A program made the translations under genes and the position numbers. Shown one piece after another: positions 35,704 to 48,128 of a DNA stretch of 64,000 nt (position 1 is the stretch's first letter; every line of letters starts with the position of its first letter). The DNA comes from Isoetes taiwanensis. Taxonomy: Eukaryota > Streptophyta > Lycopodiopsida > Isoetales > Isoetaceae. The stretch spans positions 21,085,863-21,149,862 of the forward strand of contig JAJEKV010000016.1 of assembly GCA_021234155.1 (NCBI GenBank). Direction: 5' to 3'. The notes under the pieces are model-generated. The model was not told the DNA's origin, did not search any database, and was given only the letters and a program-made list of their open reading frames with translations.

Positions 35704-36291
35704 TGTAACACTTCTTAACCACCTCGGCCTAACCAACTTGCCAAAACATTCGTATATTTATGGAAAATCCGTAAGTGGTCTCGAAAAATGCCATACCACG
35801 ATCTACTTGAGTGGCCTCTTGTAAGTCTATTACAATCTCTCCCATTAAAACTATGCTCGTCCTTAAGAAATGCCACACCAAGTCTACTCGGTCCATTCCA
35901 ATCTCTCCGACACCATCCCATGGTGTCCAACACAATACTATATCGTCCAACGATCCAAGTCATACATGCCCCCATGGAGACTCAAACTCGAGCCATGCTC
36001 TGAAAACCAAATGTAATATCCCTTAACCACCCCAACCTAACCAACTTGCCAAAACATCCGAATGTTTGTGAGAAATTCATCCTATCCTCTTATGGTGGTA
36101 TGAGGGAATGCCACACAAAGATCTACTCGAGCAGTCTCCCATGGGTCCATCACAATCTCTCCCACTCTCATCCTTGAGCATCACAAGACTATAGACCACA
36201 TCATCCCATGGTGTCCAAGTCCATACTATCCAATGGTATCTGGAGATCTGTTAGTGTTACCAACAAGGCGCCAGTGAGGACGAATGTTACA
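35704..36291 (-). mobile_element. TRIM-like miniature LTR retrotransposon
   Basis: Two related LTRs of about 263 bp (35704-35966) and 280 bp (36012-36291) have TG...CA ends (TGTAA...TTACA). Between them lie only about 45 bp. On the minus strand these hold a primer site, TGGTTTTCAGAGCATGGC (35992-36009), two bases from the LTR, and a purine tract CCATGGGGGCA next to the other LTR. The LTRs have diverged strongly and no target duplication is visible, so it is old. It encodes nothing. Confidence 0.8.
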
Positions 36292-36429
36292 TCCTTCAGA
36301 CCTATCCAGCATTCAAATATATCCAGGCATGGTATGTTCAGTTAATTATGTCTGGTCAGCCATTGCATATGTGTTGTATGGCCTCCATAGGCTTGTTGGA
36401 TCATACCTTCATGAAATTATGGATGCACA

Positions 36430-36700
36430 GACTCAGTTGTGTCCTCGGGGGCAATATTGAATTGTCCTATATGATCATACAGTCTATCAGCATACTTATT
36501 ACTGCTAAGGTTTTCCCCTCGAAAACCATTCTGCGTAGGTTTTTTTTAATCCTGACAGTAATACACTTGCTTTGATTAGGTCTGATAAGCCAATTGATAT
36601 CCACAACAAAAATACATTCTATTCTATTCTATTCTATTCTATTCTATTCTATTCTATTCTATTCTATTCTATTCTATTCTATTCTATTCTATTCTATTTA
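36430..36700 (+). mobile_element. LINE-like 3' end with (ATTCT)n tail
   Basis: CAGCATACTTATTACTGCTA, GGTTTTCCCCTCG, CTGACAGTAATA and TCTGATAAGCC lead into about 16 ATTCT repeats (36617-36697). The same order of motifs precedes an ATTCT-type tail at 47280-47430, so this is a recurrent 3' end of a non-LTR element, 5'-truncated here. Confidence 0.65.
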
Positions 36701-37663
36701 ACCAAATCTACAACAAGGTCAGTTTTTACCACTTGTAAGATGATTATAATGAATGAAAAATAACACATAAGATCGATTCTTGCCACTTGTATAGTGATCA
36801 CAATGGTGCACAATTGTGGATGCATCAATGGGTCTTTCAACGGGCAATCTATTGATGCCTTACCATCTTTTTTATGTTTTTTTTCTGTGTTTTTTTTTTT
36901 TTGTCATTTTTTCGTCGCTGCAATCTAAACGCAAGTTAATTTAACACGTATATTTAAAGGTTCTTTATCTTCCAACTTCTTCATAATCATGGTTGTCTGA
37001 AAGCCACAGCTTCATCTTTTCCCACATAACATCTTATTTCCTTAGATCCTTTGCCATCGATAGAAAATAACATCTTATTTCCTTAGATCCTTTGCCATCA
37101 AGATTGATCAGCACTGCCCAATACAAGAAATCTAATTGCCTGTAGAATGGAAGCCTAACTTCGACCAACACACCAAGCAAATAGAAATGAAATTGGGGAA
37201 GCAGCTAAATCATTAGAGAACTTTGGGATAGAATTTTTGCTCTGGCTGGACCCCAGCTCTAATTTGGTGTAGTGCATGGATTCTACGCGTTTATTGAAGG
37301 TTGAATGAAATTTTGTTAGTTCTTCATCACCAAGATATCCCACCCCTCTACATTTGTGTATTTTGCACCTCCAGATTTGGAAATTGCTTACAAAGGTGGG
37401 CTTGCAACTCTAGCTTCCTATTCTTTCCTCCATTCTATCTATTTTCGCCCAGCCCGCTGCCATAAATAAGCTCAGATTTCTCCCCTTTTGATCAAACTCA
37501 CAATGCAAGATATTTGCATCAAATAAAAGGGAAGGCGTGTGGATATAGGAGACAAAACTAAGACTTGTGAGCCTTATTGTAGCAAAGCGGAGACCTTCAA
37601 AACTTTTTGTGTCTTCTGATGATTTATTGCATGTTTTCTTAGCATAATAGTATATTTTGCTAC
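36701..37663. other. gene-free stretch with a 43-bp tandem duplication
   Basis: AACATCTTATTTCCTTAGAT followed by CCTTTGCCATC occurs at 37026-37059 and 37068-37101. No gene is recognised. Confidence 0.5.
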
Positions 37664-39235
37664 TGTGACGTCCCCTACTCATATACGGTGCACTCACCGT
37701 ATACAAACAGGAGTTCATCCCCCATACCAGCTCCATGCTGATAGAAGGCCCTCCACATAACACTGCAACCTTGACGAGTTTCAGTGGGAAGAATAAATGG
37801 GTCATTTTACCCTGTCTCCCTCAGGGCCTACCTAGCTGCGGAAGCGTAAACACACATGTAAGTATATATACATTGACATCACATGACCATCACGAAGGAT
37901 GGCTCACCACATATCTGCATAGACAAAATCAGTACATCACATATAGGAGGTCTACCCAAGTTCAGACACAGGGATGGACCGACAAGCTTGGGTCTCCAGA
38001 GGTCAAACAGACAGAGTGCAATAATAGTGGAGTTGGGTGGCATAGGAACATGGCATTTGGGTAGTTCGCTCCATCCGCCCCTCCTTTGCACACTTTGCAG
38101 AGTAGGTTGAAAGGTCTTGGGACTGGACTGTAGCCCGCCGGATGCATAGCCAAAGGGGCTACTCCTGGGTTGCATCTCCCCAGTTCCGATGGGGCAGGTA
38201 GGGATTGCTCCCTCCAGAGGCTGGCATGCTGACTCAAGGTGACTAGAGGGCCACTGCCCGTACTCGACTGAACTCCATGGAAGGTGTACACCACCCAAGA
38301 GTGTCGAACCCATGCAAGGCCCGCACGCAGTGGCAGAGCATTAGGTCTAGTGCACTGTAGTTCCTGATAGGCTTTACTACCAGAGGGACGTGATCATGAG
38401 TCAGGACATGAACCTCCTTGTAAGCCAGTCTGGTCCCTCCACCCACAACCAGGTTTGGTTCTTGTACATATGCCGAATTTAATAGTGCATTAAAGAGGAC
38501 TAACTAGGAGCATCAAACTACTAGGCTTTTAGGACCTCTACCCCCCTTCTCAATACAGTGATTCCACAGAGATCATCATCACATACATATCATAGAAGAA
38601 CTAAGGAACAAGATTTAATCTAAATCACAGAAGTTAGGTTCTTTAGTTATGGCTTGATATCTAGAGGTCTAGATGGCTGCTATGGGCAATTCAATAGGCT
38701 AAACCTACTTACTCTATGCCTGGAAGGCGGATTAGACTATTGAATTGGCAAAATACCTGATCCCTGACTTGCTCCTCTTGCTCTGAACGCGTCCATGCTG
38801 TGGAACTGCTTGAAGACGAAGTCAGAAAGGAAAGCTGATGAACTAGGCTGCTCAGACAGACTTCGGAAGCTAAGATTGGCTCTTGGAGCAAGCGAAATGG
38901 AGCTCTAGAAGGCTATGGACGAAAATGGAAAGTCAGGGTTTGGATACCTTACATAGGCTATAAGTTAGGGCTAGGGTTTCCATCAACCCTTGAGATCATG
39001 CCACTTGCCCTTGTGGGGTAAGTGGATGTAGCCCCCACTGGGCCCACTTGCCCACTTATTATTTAAGTGGGCTAAAGTGCACACATGAATAAATGTGCAC
39101 ACACTTACAAGTTGCCCCCTAGGGCGCTACTTGCTTAGCTACACGTCGGCGTACACGTTAATCGGGATGGCATGTACCCGTGACGATGCAGTATGGTATA
39201 CGTCCTGGGACCGTATACTGTGCTGGAACGTCACA
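37664..39235. mobile_element. solo LTR, 1.57 kb, with 5-bp TSD
   Basis: The segment starts TGTGACGTCCCC and ends GGAACGTCACA, giving inverted TGTGACG/CGTCACA termini. GCTAC is duplicated at 37659-37663 and 39236-39240. No primer site, internal coding region or second LTR is attached, so it is most likely the product of recombination between two LTRs. Several 75-144 codon frames inside it lack known domains. Confidence 0.85.
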
Positions 39236-39389
39236 GCTACAACATCAGTGACTATGGAATGATCTACTTCTCGCTACTATGAGTTGTAAATCATCCTCAC
39301 ATTACGGAAAAGATCTAGAATTTTTGGCAATCTTCAAAGGGATTTTGGTCCCAGAACATGGCAGGATCTGATTTGTAGCAATGGCAAGT

Positions 39390-41520
39390 GTGACACACCT
39401 AGGGATTGTTGGATAAGAAGATAATTTATTTCTTATGGACCTTAGATAGAATAATAAAGAAGTGAAAATTGTTAACAACCGGTGAAGCAATAAACCAGGG
39501 CATCTATACCAAAATTATGTAAGATATTCTTAGAAAGGATATTTAAATCTTAGAAGAACATTTTGGTCTGGAACCTTTAGAAAAATAGAAAGATATTTCA
39601 AATTTTTAAGAAATATGATAGTTTAAAAAGGCCTTTTGTCTTAAACAAAGCATATTTGAGCTTGTATCTATGCCTAACTCATGCAGTGGAAGCAAATTAA
39701 ATCGACTTAGTGGATAATCTGAGCCTGATCTATGGAGTTTCTATTGGTTTAGAGCCATCTCTTCTTCATAATAAGTTATTATAAGATGTTATTGTGTGAA
39801 TAAAGTTTGTGTGACTAACAATTTGCTTTAGCTGAAGGTAAGAGTTTACCCACTTAGTCCTCCCCTTGATTAAACCCCCCACCTTTCTCTTATTTATTCT
39901 TACAGGTAGAATTTAGGAATATAGTCTGAAACTTGTGGATACTGGTACACCTGGGCGCCCGTAGTGAGCTTTGAGATTGGAAGGCATGGGACAATAACAA
40001 CGATGTTGAGGGATAGATTCTCTTTAGAATATAATTTGTTAGAAACTCAGATTTCAAGTGTCAAAGACCACTGTAATGAAACTCCAATTTAATAGCTATT
40101 TAGAGTTTCTGATCACTAACGCCCATAGTTGGTTATTGCGCTAGAGAAGGTTATTGGTGGAGTTATCTAGCCCATGGTTTGAGGGGGGGAGGGAGAGTTT
40201 AAAACTCAGTCTTCACGTTCTATACCTAATATCTAACACGATGTCCCCAAACATTAGAAATAGCCCACTTGAACTTAAACATTCCAATGGCAATATTAGT
40301 CAACCCAAAGAGCGTTAAAGATAATTTTAGATATGTCTTGTACCTTGGACATCTTGGTTTGCTTATAGAAATATAATGCCCTTGCTAATGAAGAATTTAC
40401 AGGTTGTCATGGACGGTGGCGATGATAATGTTGTCGTTCAAATGTTGGGTTAAATATTGCAGGGTGTCAAGCAACAATTGAGCCTGCTTCAAATTCAAGT
40501 TCCTATTCCAAGAAGGAATTGGACGGCGTGTGTTATTTACAAAATTGCTCCTCAATTCTATGTAAACGTTTTCTTTAATGTGGCTAACCTAAATTACTTT
40601 GGCATAGAGTTTCAAAACAACTTTGAAAAGTGTGACATGGACCTGATTATGAGTTATTCCCATGAGGACATGAGCAAAATTTTAGTGCAGGGGAAAATGT
40701 GACACATCTAGGGGATTGTTGGGTAAGAAAGCAATTTATTTCTTATGGATCTAAGGGTAGGATAAAAAAAAGAGTGAAAATCGTTAATGGTCGGGAAACA
40801 ACAAATTAAGGCATCTACACCAAAATTACAGAAGATATTTGAGGAAAATAGAAGAATGTTTAGATCATAGAATAGAAGAGATAATTTTGGTCCCGAACCT
40901 TTAGAGAAATGGAAAGGTATTTCCTATCCTTAGGAAATAGAATAGTTTAAGGAAAAGTTACCAAAATACCCTTATTGTTTTCTAAAATTACCGAAATGCC
41001 CCTCAGCCAGGGGCATTTTGGTAAAAATAGTAACTCTTTTGTGATAATCCCAATGCAAATGTATCCTTCAGACAAATTGGAGACAATGATGAGAGCCTTC
41101 CATTAAGTATAAGATTATTTGAATTGAAGTTGCTGATGTAAAGTTATGCTATCTTGAATTTTTAAAGTTTTAGGAGCAAAATATATCATAACTTAATGCT
41201 CTGATCTTAACATTAGGTGATATTACACTTGTGAAAAGGATCTCATCTTTGTCTACAATTCATTTGAAGGGCACATTTCCATTTGCATTAATGGGAAAAA
41301 GTTATTACTGTTTTCACGGAAATGCACCTGGTTGAGGGGAATTTCGGTAATTTTAGCAAACAATAAGGGCATTTTGGTAACTTTCCCAAGTTTTTAAAAA
41401 GCCCTTTTGTCTTGAACGAAGCATATTTGAGTCTGTATTAGTGGAAGCAAGCCAAATCAATTTGGTGGGTAACCCGAGCTTGATCCCTGGAATTTCTATT
41501 GCTTGGAGTCATCTCTTCCT
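39390..41520 (+). mobile_element. LTR-like direct repeats flanking a short interior, with nested MITE
   Basis: Sequence starting TGTGACACACCTAGGGATTG at 39390 and its relative TGTGACACATCTAGGGGATT at 40698 run in parallel for about 380 bp. They end near GAGCCATCTCTTC (39770) and GAGTCATCTCTTC (41517), with about 930 bp between. Both start TGTGACAC and have diverged. No primer site or polyprotein is seen. A 246-nt frame just before the second copy (40457-40702) has no known domain. Most likely this is an old non-autonomous LTR element. Confidence 0.6.
40948..41391. mobile_element. MITE with about 55-bp TIRs
   Basis: The inverted ends read GGRAAAGTTACCAAAATRCC, then CTTATTGTTTKCTAAAATTA, then CCGAAATKCCCCTCA. 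The first LTR-like copy at about 39625 lacks this segment and shows the unfilled site. The target duplication is not exact (AGTTTAA versus AAGTTTTT), so the superfamily is not assigned. Confidence 0.8.
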
Positions 41521-42528
41521 TTACACATTTTCTTTCTTATTTATGCAATAGACGTTTTGAACCATTGCTTCTGTTTTGCCTTCTAATCCTTGAAGATAAA
41601 GCTTGATACACTTTCTTTTGCTTTAAAAACTAAATTGAAGCTTTGCTCATGATTGCAGAAGCCTGAAAACTGCCCAAATAATCCGTTGAACCAATGGCCT
41701 TAGCATATATGATCCTCTTCATTTAACTTTAGTAGATATCTATATCAGACTAAAACTACCAGAAGACCCTTCTTTCATAAAATCCGGCCATCTACAACCA
41801 TTCTGGCCTTTATTCTTCTCGGTCGCCACATCTTGAGAAAAAAATCATGCCCCATACGAAGCGTTTGCATATGAAATCGTAAAATTGTACCATGCCTGGA
41901 TTTGCAAGGTAAACCTCAAAGTCTATTAATTTCTAAAGAGAGCTCATTCACTAGTCAAGGCTGCTTCTTGCTTCGACCAGGTCTGAGAACAAATTATTCA
42001 TGTGCTATCTAATGAAAATAATAATTGGACTTCAAGGCGACTATGTATTGTGGTCTTTAGACTGATATGCTTTGCAACAATCATACACTCACACACAATC
42101 GTTGTTTAAGAATAATACAATTGACTTTTATCATTTACGGAGATCAAAATGATCTATGGCTAGGTATAAGAAGGGCAACATGCTGATTGCAACGTCCAAA
42201 CAAGACTAGATGTGGTTTGAAATATCAAGACCAAATTTCTCATGTCCAAAAAAAAAACATGTAACAACTGAACCCAAATATATACAAGCCCACAACAATT
42301 TATCATGATTAAAATTTTATGGTCCATTTTATAGGCCATAACAACATGGAATCCCTAGTGAAAGGGTAGCCATATATGCCAATGAACGTCCTTTGCAATG
42401 TGCAAGGACACATACAACTCAAAGGATTGCATCTAGTAGAAAATCCTTGACATTCTCAATTACTAGCCTATTCTCACATTTTCCATTTCGCATATGGGAA
42501 ACTAATACGTTTATTACCACATTAAAAA
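41521..42528. other. gene-free stretch
   Basis: Nothing is recognised apart from AT-rich sequence. Confidence 0.5.
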
Positions 42529-42555
42529 CTAGTAAGGATGCCCAGTGTTGCTGGG
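42529..42555 (-). mobile_element. Helitron 3' terminus (minus orientation)
   Basis: On the minus strand the end reads CCCAGCAACACTGGG, a hairpin, followed by CATCCTTA and CTAG, with T as the next flanking base. That is the standard Helitron 3' end. The body would lie to the right. The 5' TC end was not located and no Rep/helicase is seen. Confidence 0.6.
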
Positions 42556-42744
42556 TATAAGTTGGGAACCTGTAAATGATAGGATAACAATGCTCCTAAC
42601 TGAGAAGGTGTCCATAATTATCTTCTAAGAATTTTTCTTGAACGGTCCTCTTAAGGCTAGATGCTTTGAAAGCATCCTTCAAAGCTTTTGCAAGATCATT
42701 TGTTGAATGCAATAATAGTGCATAATATGGTGTGCATGGTAGGG

Positions 42745-42900
42745 TGTGTGTTGGGGTTGAATTCAAGGTGCAAACGTTACCTTTTATGCTGGGGTTGAAT
42801 TCAAGATGCAAATGTTACCTTTTTTGTTATATAGATATGTGAGACATCTCGTAATTATTTATGCAAAGTTGAATTCAAGGTGCAAAAGTTACCTTGTGTG
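42745..42900. repeat. GTTGAATTCAAGGTGCAAA tandem repeats
   Basis: Three copies of GTTGAATTCAAGRTGCAAAN followed by GTTACCTT occur, at about 42755, 42792 and 42870, with unequal spacing. Confidence 0.8.
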
Positions 42901-44500
42901 ATACATCTCATAATTGTTCATGTAAAGGGTCATTTATAGTGGCATCAAGGTTTGGATTTTAGTAAATCATCCTAGACACTTACCTATTAAGTCTTCATTT
43001 GACGTGGCCTACAATAGAGAGGTTAGTTTATTTCCAGTCTTCATTTGGTCTATATAAAAGGTCGTTTTGTTTGTCTAGTCATTTTGTGCCCCAAGTGGGC
43101 GAAGTTTCCTTAATATAGAAGACAAATGTTTTAGAAGTTCCTTGGTTATTCTCTAAGTTGCCGCCTTCATAGTATTGAGTAATCACTTTGTCTGCTTTGT
43201 TTGATCAGTGTACAATAAGCTCGATCAGTGTACAATAAACTTAACTGGTCCAGAGTGATGTAATTGCTAAATATACTATGAATCCACATAACGTAATTGT
43301 TTCTTCCAACTTGTGTTTGAAACGTGCCTACAATGAGTTTAAATGCTCAATCTTTAGCTGGAACATGGGAAGATGGCCTTGATCGTAGAAGAGAAATTCG
43401 TTTTAATTCTTCAGAACTATCTATCCTGCAAAGGAATGGACATTTTCAGTAATAGTAAGGCAGTAGAAGCTGATATATAATTGAATTAGACACATGAACA
43501 CCTTAGTGAAACAAAAGGAACAATATATAGTATTCTATCACTGGTTTGGGAATATAAAAAACTGTATCACTAACATGCGTACTATGAAAAAGTCTTATTC
43601 CTGAGCACATTTAGTAAAGCACATGGTATTCCATCAAACATCTAGCAGTTTCTACACATGAATGAAAATAAGCTAGAATAGAACGGTATCATTTGCTTTA
43701 AGTGTTGTAAGAAATGGAAGAGAGACATCAATATTTGGATGGATTGTTGCATCTGCTCAAACATATCAAAGAGAAATCTCTCATTACCTGAATTATGAAA
43801 TGTTCCATTGCCTGGATCTCCTATGTTCACGAAATCCTATAAGCTTGTTGTACATATGGGCTCTTCTAACATAGCAAATGGCGAGATGTGCTTTCCTTCT
43901 TTTTGTCTGCAATGGCAATACACATAAAACGTATGCATTAGAAACAAAAAATGAATCATGCCGATGGGAAAAAAAAGCATGCATTACAAATCTAAAGCAA
44001 GCAGTCTGCCAAATAGATCAGAAGGAAGATGTCAAACCTCATATTCTATATTATGGCAATGTGTGATGCATTGTTTTTAAGTCCTTGAGACGCATGCTAT
44101 TTTCAATTCCACTGCTTCTAATAGTTAAGCCTGTCAGATAATGCCTCTATCAATACATAAAGAACATGATCATAATGTCAAGGATCACTGACATTTGCGT
44201 ATGCAAGCAGACTTTTATATACCAATAATCTCGGAAATCCATTTGCGCATATCTTTATTTCCTACAATACAACACATGAATCCAACTTATATTTTTAATA
44301 AAGCAAACCCTCCGTTGTAAGCTAGATAATTATAAATTATAAGCATTCATAAAACAATTCATAGAGACAAAACAACTGAAACCCGAGTATTTTCGCTCCA
44401 AATGTTCGTATTTCCCATGCTTCTTTGTAGCAGCATCTAAGCAATATGAGTCTTGCTCTTTTTTCTTCTGGCCATGTAGAAACGGTTATATAAAAATGGA
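42901..44500. other. gene-free stretch
   Basis: A few open frames of about 60 codons (for example 43642-43830, minus) lack known motifs. Nothing else is recognised. Confidence 0.45.
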
Positions 44501-44889
44501 GTATCAATCCTAGATTAGCTGCCCTGCTTCAATACTCCAAAAAACCTAATGATCTGTGAATAAATTGGATCTGTATAAATTAATATCTTTGATCTGTATT
44601 TGGCTGCCAAAGCCTCTGTATTCGGCTGCCAAATCCTCTGATTCCTTTGTTTCCTTCTGCTCCTTTCTTTGCCGAAATGATACAATCTTAAATCGATTCC
44701 ATTATATGCTATGAAACTAAACAGAGGTAGAAATAAACAAAGGTAAAAGAATTCAATAGAGGTTCCATTCTGTATGCCAAGGTAGAGATAAATAGAGATA
44801 AAAGGACTAAACAGAGTTTTTGAAAAGCAAGCAGACTGCCGAATCTTCTTAGATGATTTGCTGAGACAGTTTCTGTTATATAGGTCAGT

Positions 44890-45095
44890 AAAAGAAGAAG
44901 AAATGCCATAGCCAACCTCTTGGTGATGTAGAAGAAATAGGCAACGATGCCATAACCGCAACCAAAGACCGCCGCCACGATGATGCCCAACAAATTCTCC
45001 AACGGAAGCTTGAATAGAAGAGGGCTTAACCCTATGGCTGGATCTTGACCATTCACAATAAAGCTCAAAGCCGAATCAATCAGGTCGAAACTTCA
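44890..45095 (-). CDS. candidate exon of a small membrane protein, unidentified
   Basis: A minus-strand frame reads SFIVNGQDPAIGLSPLLFKL, then PLENLLGIIVAAVFGCGYGI and VAYFFYITKR, ending at a possible donor AG|GTTGGC (44921). It has one clear hydrophobic span followed by Lys-Arg. The style recalls small thylakoid proteins, where an Asn-Leu-Leu-Gly motif starts the span, but I cannot assign a family. An acceptor GCTGAAG precedes it near 45096. A Ser/Arg/Lys-rich frame further upstream (45300-45460, minus) could supply a targeting peptide, but the join is unproven. Confidence 0.35.
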
Positions 45096-46054
45096 GCTCC
45101 AAGCAACTGCCTCAACTCATTTTTGCAGTAAACTCCAACAGATAAACAAGTCGAAATTTTACAGTAAAACTCCATCAGACGATCGTCCACAATGACAAAA
45201 TCCACAGACTGCTGGAGTTTTAGCCTGATTAACCCGAGCAGCAGACAAAGAGCCCTACATGTATTTTGCTTAGGCCGAGTTTGTGAAGCCAAAAGAAAAA
45301 TATACCTACAGGCATAAACCGGACTTAAGAGCACAAATTGTTGTGGTGGAGATGTTTTGGATGTCGACTTCTTGGCGCTCACGCTCCGCCTGCGGCTAAG
45401 GCGGCAACAGAGGAAGGAGGCCGCCCTCCTTTCCTCTTTTTCTGGTACTGCTGCGGATCCCCTTGCAGACCAGAGACTATGGTCCGGTGCTAGTGGAGTT
45501 TGCTGATGCGCCAGAAGATTTTCTTCTTCAAAGAAATTGCAGATTTGATTCAGAAGCAGCTTCAAGGCGGTCTTGTGGATTCTGCCTGGTAAGCCACTAA
45601 CGTGGCATTTTGATCTCAATCTTTTTAAGAATGATGATTTGTTATGCAAATCACACCGAAAGGGCGCAGAGTCTATAAGGTGGAGCAGAATTGAAGCAGA
45701 ATCCATAAAGAGAGCACTTTTGGGTCTGTTTGGCAGTCTTTTAAGTTGGATCTTCTATCCATTTGGTTTTTTCCCCTCCTCTTACTCTTTCTTGCTAGCG
45801 GAAAGATCTAGGGATGTATTCTTGAAAGGAGCAGAATAAATTCTTGATCTTAAACTTACAGTTTTAAAACTTGATGTTAGATTATTTGAGATTGCCGAGC
45901 TAGGGATTTGATTGTGTCCAGGAAGACGCTTCCATATCAAGACCAGATATCATAAGCCAGAATTTAGGGAGAGTTATGGTGGCTGGGCTGTGTGTTTTGC
46001 CTATACAGGTTGGCTGACTGGCGCATCCCGACAATGCAACATCTTATTTTAATC

Positions 46055-46333
46055 TCACATTTGGTTGTAAAGCTGTTGAATTTGATCATAGTTTGAAGCA
46101 TATTCGCTTCTCTGAGCAGTACGGGAGATTAGGTTACTCCACATCTCTTTTCTCTTCATTTCTATTTCTGCAAGAGGTTTTCTTGGAGCTTTCAAGATTG
46201 GTTTGTAGCTTGTGGAAAATGGGCATTTGGCTCCTATAGTATTCTGTTTAATTGGGAAGATGTTAATATTGTAGTACTGGTTCGACAGAAGAAGAGGTTG
46301 AGAGAGGCTCATGTGTACTTTAGCTACAGACAT
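46055..46333 (-). CDS. hypothetical 92-residue protein
   Basis: The frame starts with ATG. It has a Ser/Leu-rich N-terminus that could be a targeting peptide, then a basic and acidic part, PRKPLAEIEMKRKEMWSNLI, and a short end. I do not recognise it. It lies about 0.35 kb from the candidate exon region to its left and reads in the same direction, so it could be an upstream exon of the same gene, but no splice link is shown. Confidence 0.25.
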   Translation of the reverse strand: MSVAKVHMSLSQPLLLSNQYYNINIFPIKQNTIGAKCPFSTSYKPILKAPRKPLAEIEMKRKEMWSNLISRTAQRSEYASNYDQIQQLYNQM

Positions 46334-47214
46334 ATTCTGATCCAGATGGGATCCTTTGTACGTAAACTATATCTGATCCATGAGGGATCTTTGTATTGTA
46401 TTGTAATTTTTCCTATCTGATCAATACAATAACTTCTTACCTTCAAAAAATAAAAATAAAAAATGGATTTGCTGAAATCGATAATGGAAAGACAGAGTTT
46501 GCTGAAGCCGGCTTTGCTAAAGATCGCATTCAAGAAACAAAGCGAAAACAAAGCATTAGCATGTCAAGTGCCTACGGCCAAGCTTCATGCCTCTGCTTTT
46601 CATCGAAGGTTGCCCTCGCGAACCCTAGAGCAAATCCGGGCCATTAGATTAGGCCCGGACAATCTTAGCCCTTCAAATTAGGGCGTGGTCCATTATTTGC
46701 ACTAAAACATTATAATATAAAGATGTAAACTAGGATATTTTAGAAACCAAAAATAGGGCATTCATTTAAATTTGGTAACAAGACAAATAAATTGTTGCAA
46801 CAAGATATGTAACAAACCTAATGTTGTGCAGTGGAGGTTTCAAGCTTATGCCATTTAGATAATGTTAGAAAATGAAGGTCTCAAACTTAAAACACTACGA
46901 TATTCAAAAGGTTGTTTTTAAGGTGCAAACATAGATAAAATTCCACAACTTCATCTATTATACTATATATGAAATGGCATCATCAACTTGTGCATCTAGT
47001 AGATAGTTTCCATGGATTGTTCCAAAGATAAAGACATCCCTTGACCTACAATACTAGAAGAAGATATACAACAAAAGCATAAAAAATTATTTTGCTTACC
47101 TTGGGGGTTATGCTAGCTATAACAAAGTTTTTTTTTATATGAGGAATAGTATTTTGTAATCTAAATCATAGAAGCCAAATAAGATTCCTCTTCTTGTAGG
47201 TTATGGACATGCGA

Positions 47215-47440
47215 GATCAGCTATGTCCTCGGGCACACACTTGACATGTATATAAACATTGATGTATACTTGTACAGTTTGACAGCATTCTTATTACTGC
47301 CACGGTTTTTCCTCGGGGCGGGGGTTTTTTAACCCGGACAGTAATAAGTTTGCTGCGCTCCTTATGGGTCCCATAGGCCGATTGGCCTCAGTGGACGATA
47401 AAAAATCATTCTCATTCTCATTCTAATTTTTTAGCATTTC
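47215..47440 (+). mobile_element. LINE-like 3' end with ATTCT-type tail
   Basis: CAGCATTCTTATTACTGCCA, GGTTTTTCCTCGGGG, CGGACAGTAATA and GGTCCCATAGGCCGATTGGC, then CTCAGTGGACGATAAAAA, precede (CATTCT)3. The block parallels that at 36430-36700 and the tail at 52670-52730. Confidence 0.65.
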
Positions 47441-48128
47441 AAAATAATGTATTTTTAACAACCTTCGTTTTAATTATTCCTAGAATTTGTTTTTCTAGTT
47501 TTAAATTATCTTCTATGGTCCATAGATATGTTTTTGTTCACTATGCAACAAAAACCATGCATCTCATTACATAGAGATGCAGTTTTCCTGCAAATGAAGG
47601 TAAATTTAAAAGCTTTCCAGGGTTAGTAACAATAAGGTTAGGGTATCATAGATTTGGTTTGGTTATGCCAAACATATAGTAGTTACTAAATGGCGACTTT
47701 TATAGCTTTTGTCCCACACTATCTGTTGGGCTTATAGATCCTTTTAATTTGGAAGCCCTCTCGAGCTATGAAATCCGGAGAGATAGATTCGGTCGAGATT
47801 CCGTTGCTTCGAGATGCCGGCCAAGAGAACCCAAATTGGAGCAAAGAAGCTGAAATTGGTAAGCAAGTCGGATTCACTAAATTGAATTGAATTGGATTGA
47901 ATTGACATGAGTCGACTTGGATTGGATAAAGAATAGGACAATGTAGAGTCTAATTACAGTCTAAATTTACATGCAGAAGATTCTAACGAGGAAGAATCAG
48001 GGGTGAAAGAGGTAGCTCTGACAGTATCGATGACAGACGATTCGGATCTTTCGGTTTTGACATTCAAGGTGTGGGCAATAGGAATTGTGGCCTGCGCCAT
48101 GCTTTCGTTCCTCAATGTGTTCGGAACT

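Noticed and set aside
37879-38446. Open frames of 67-144 codons on the minus and plus strands
   Set aside because: They fall inside the solo LTR, overlap in several frames and show no domain.
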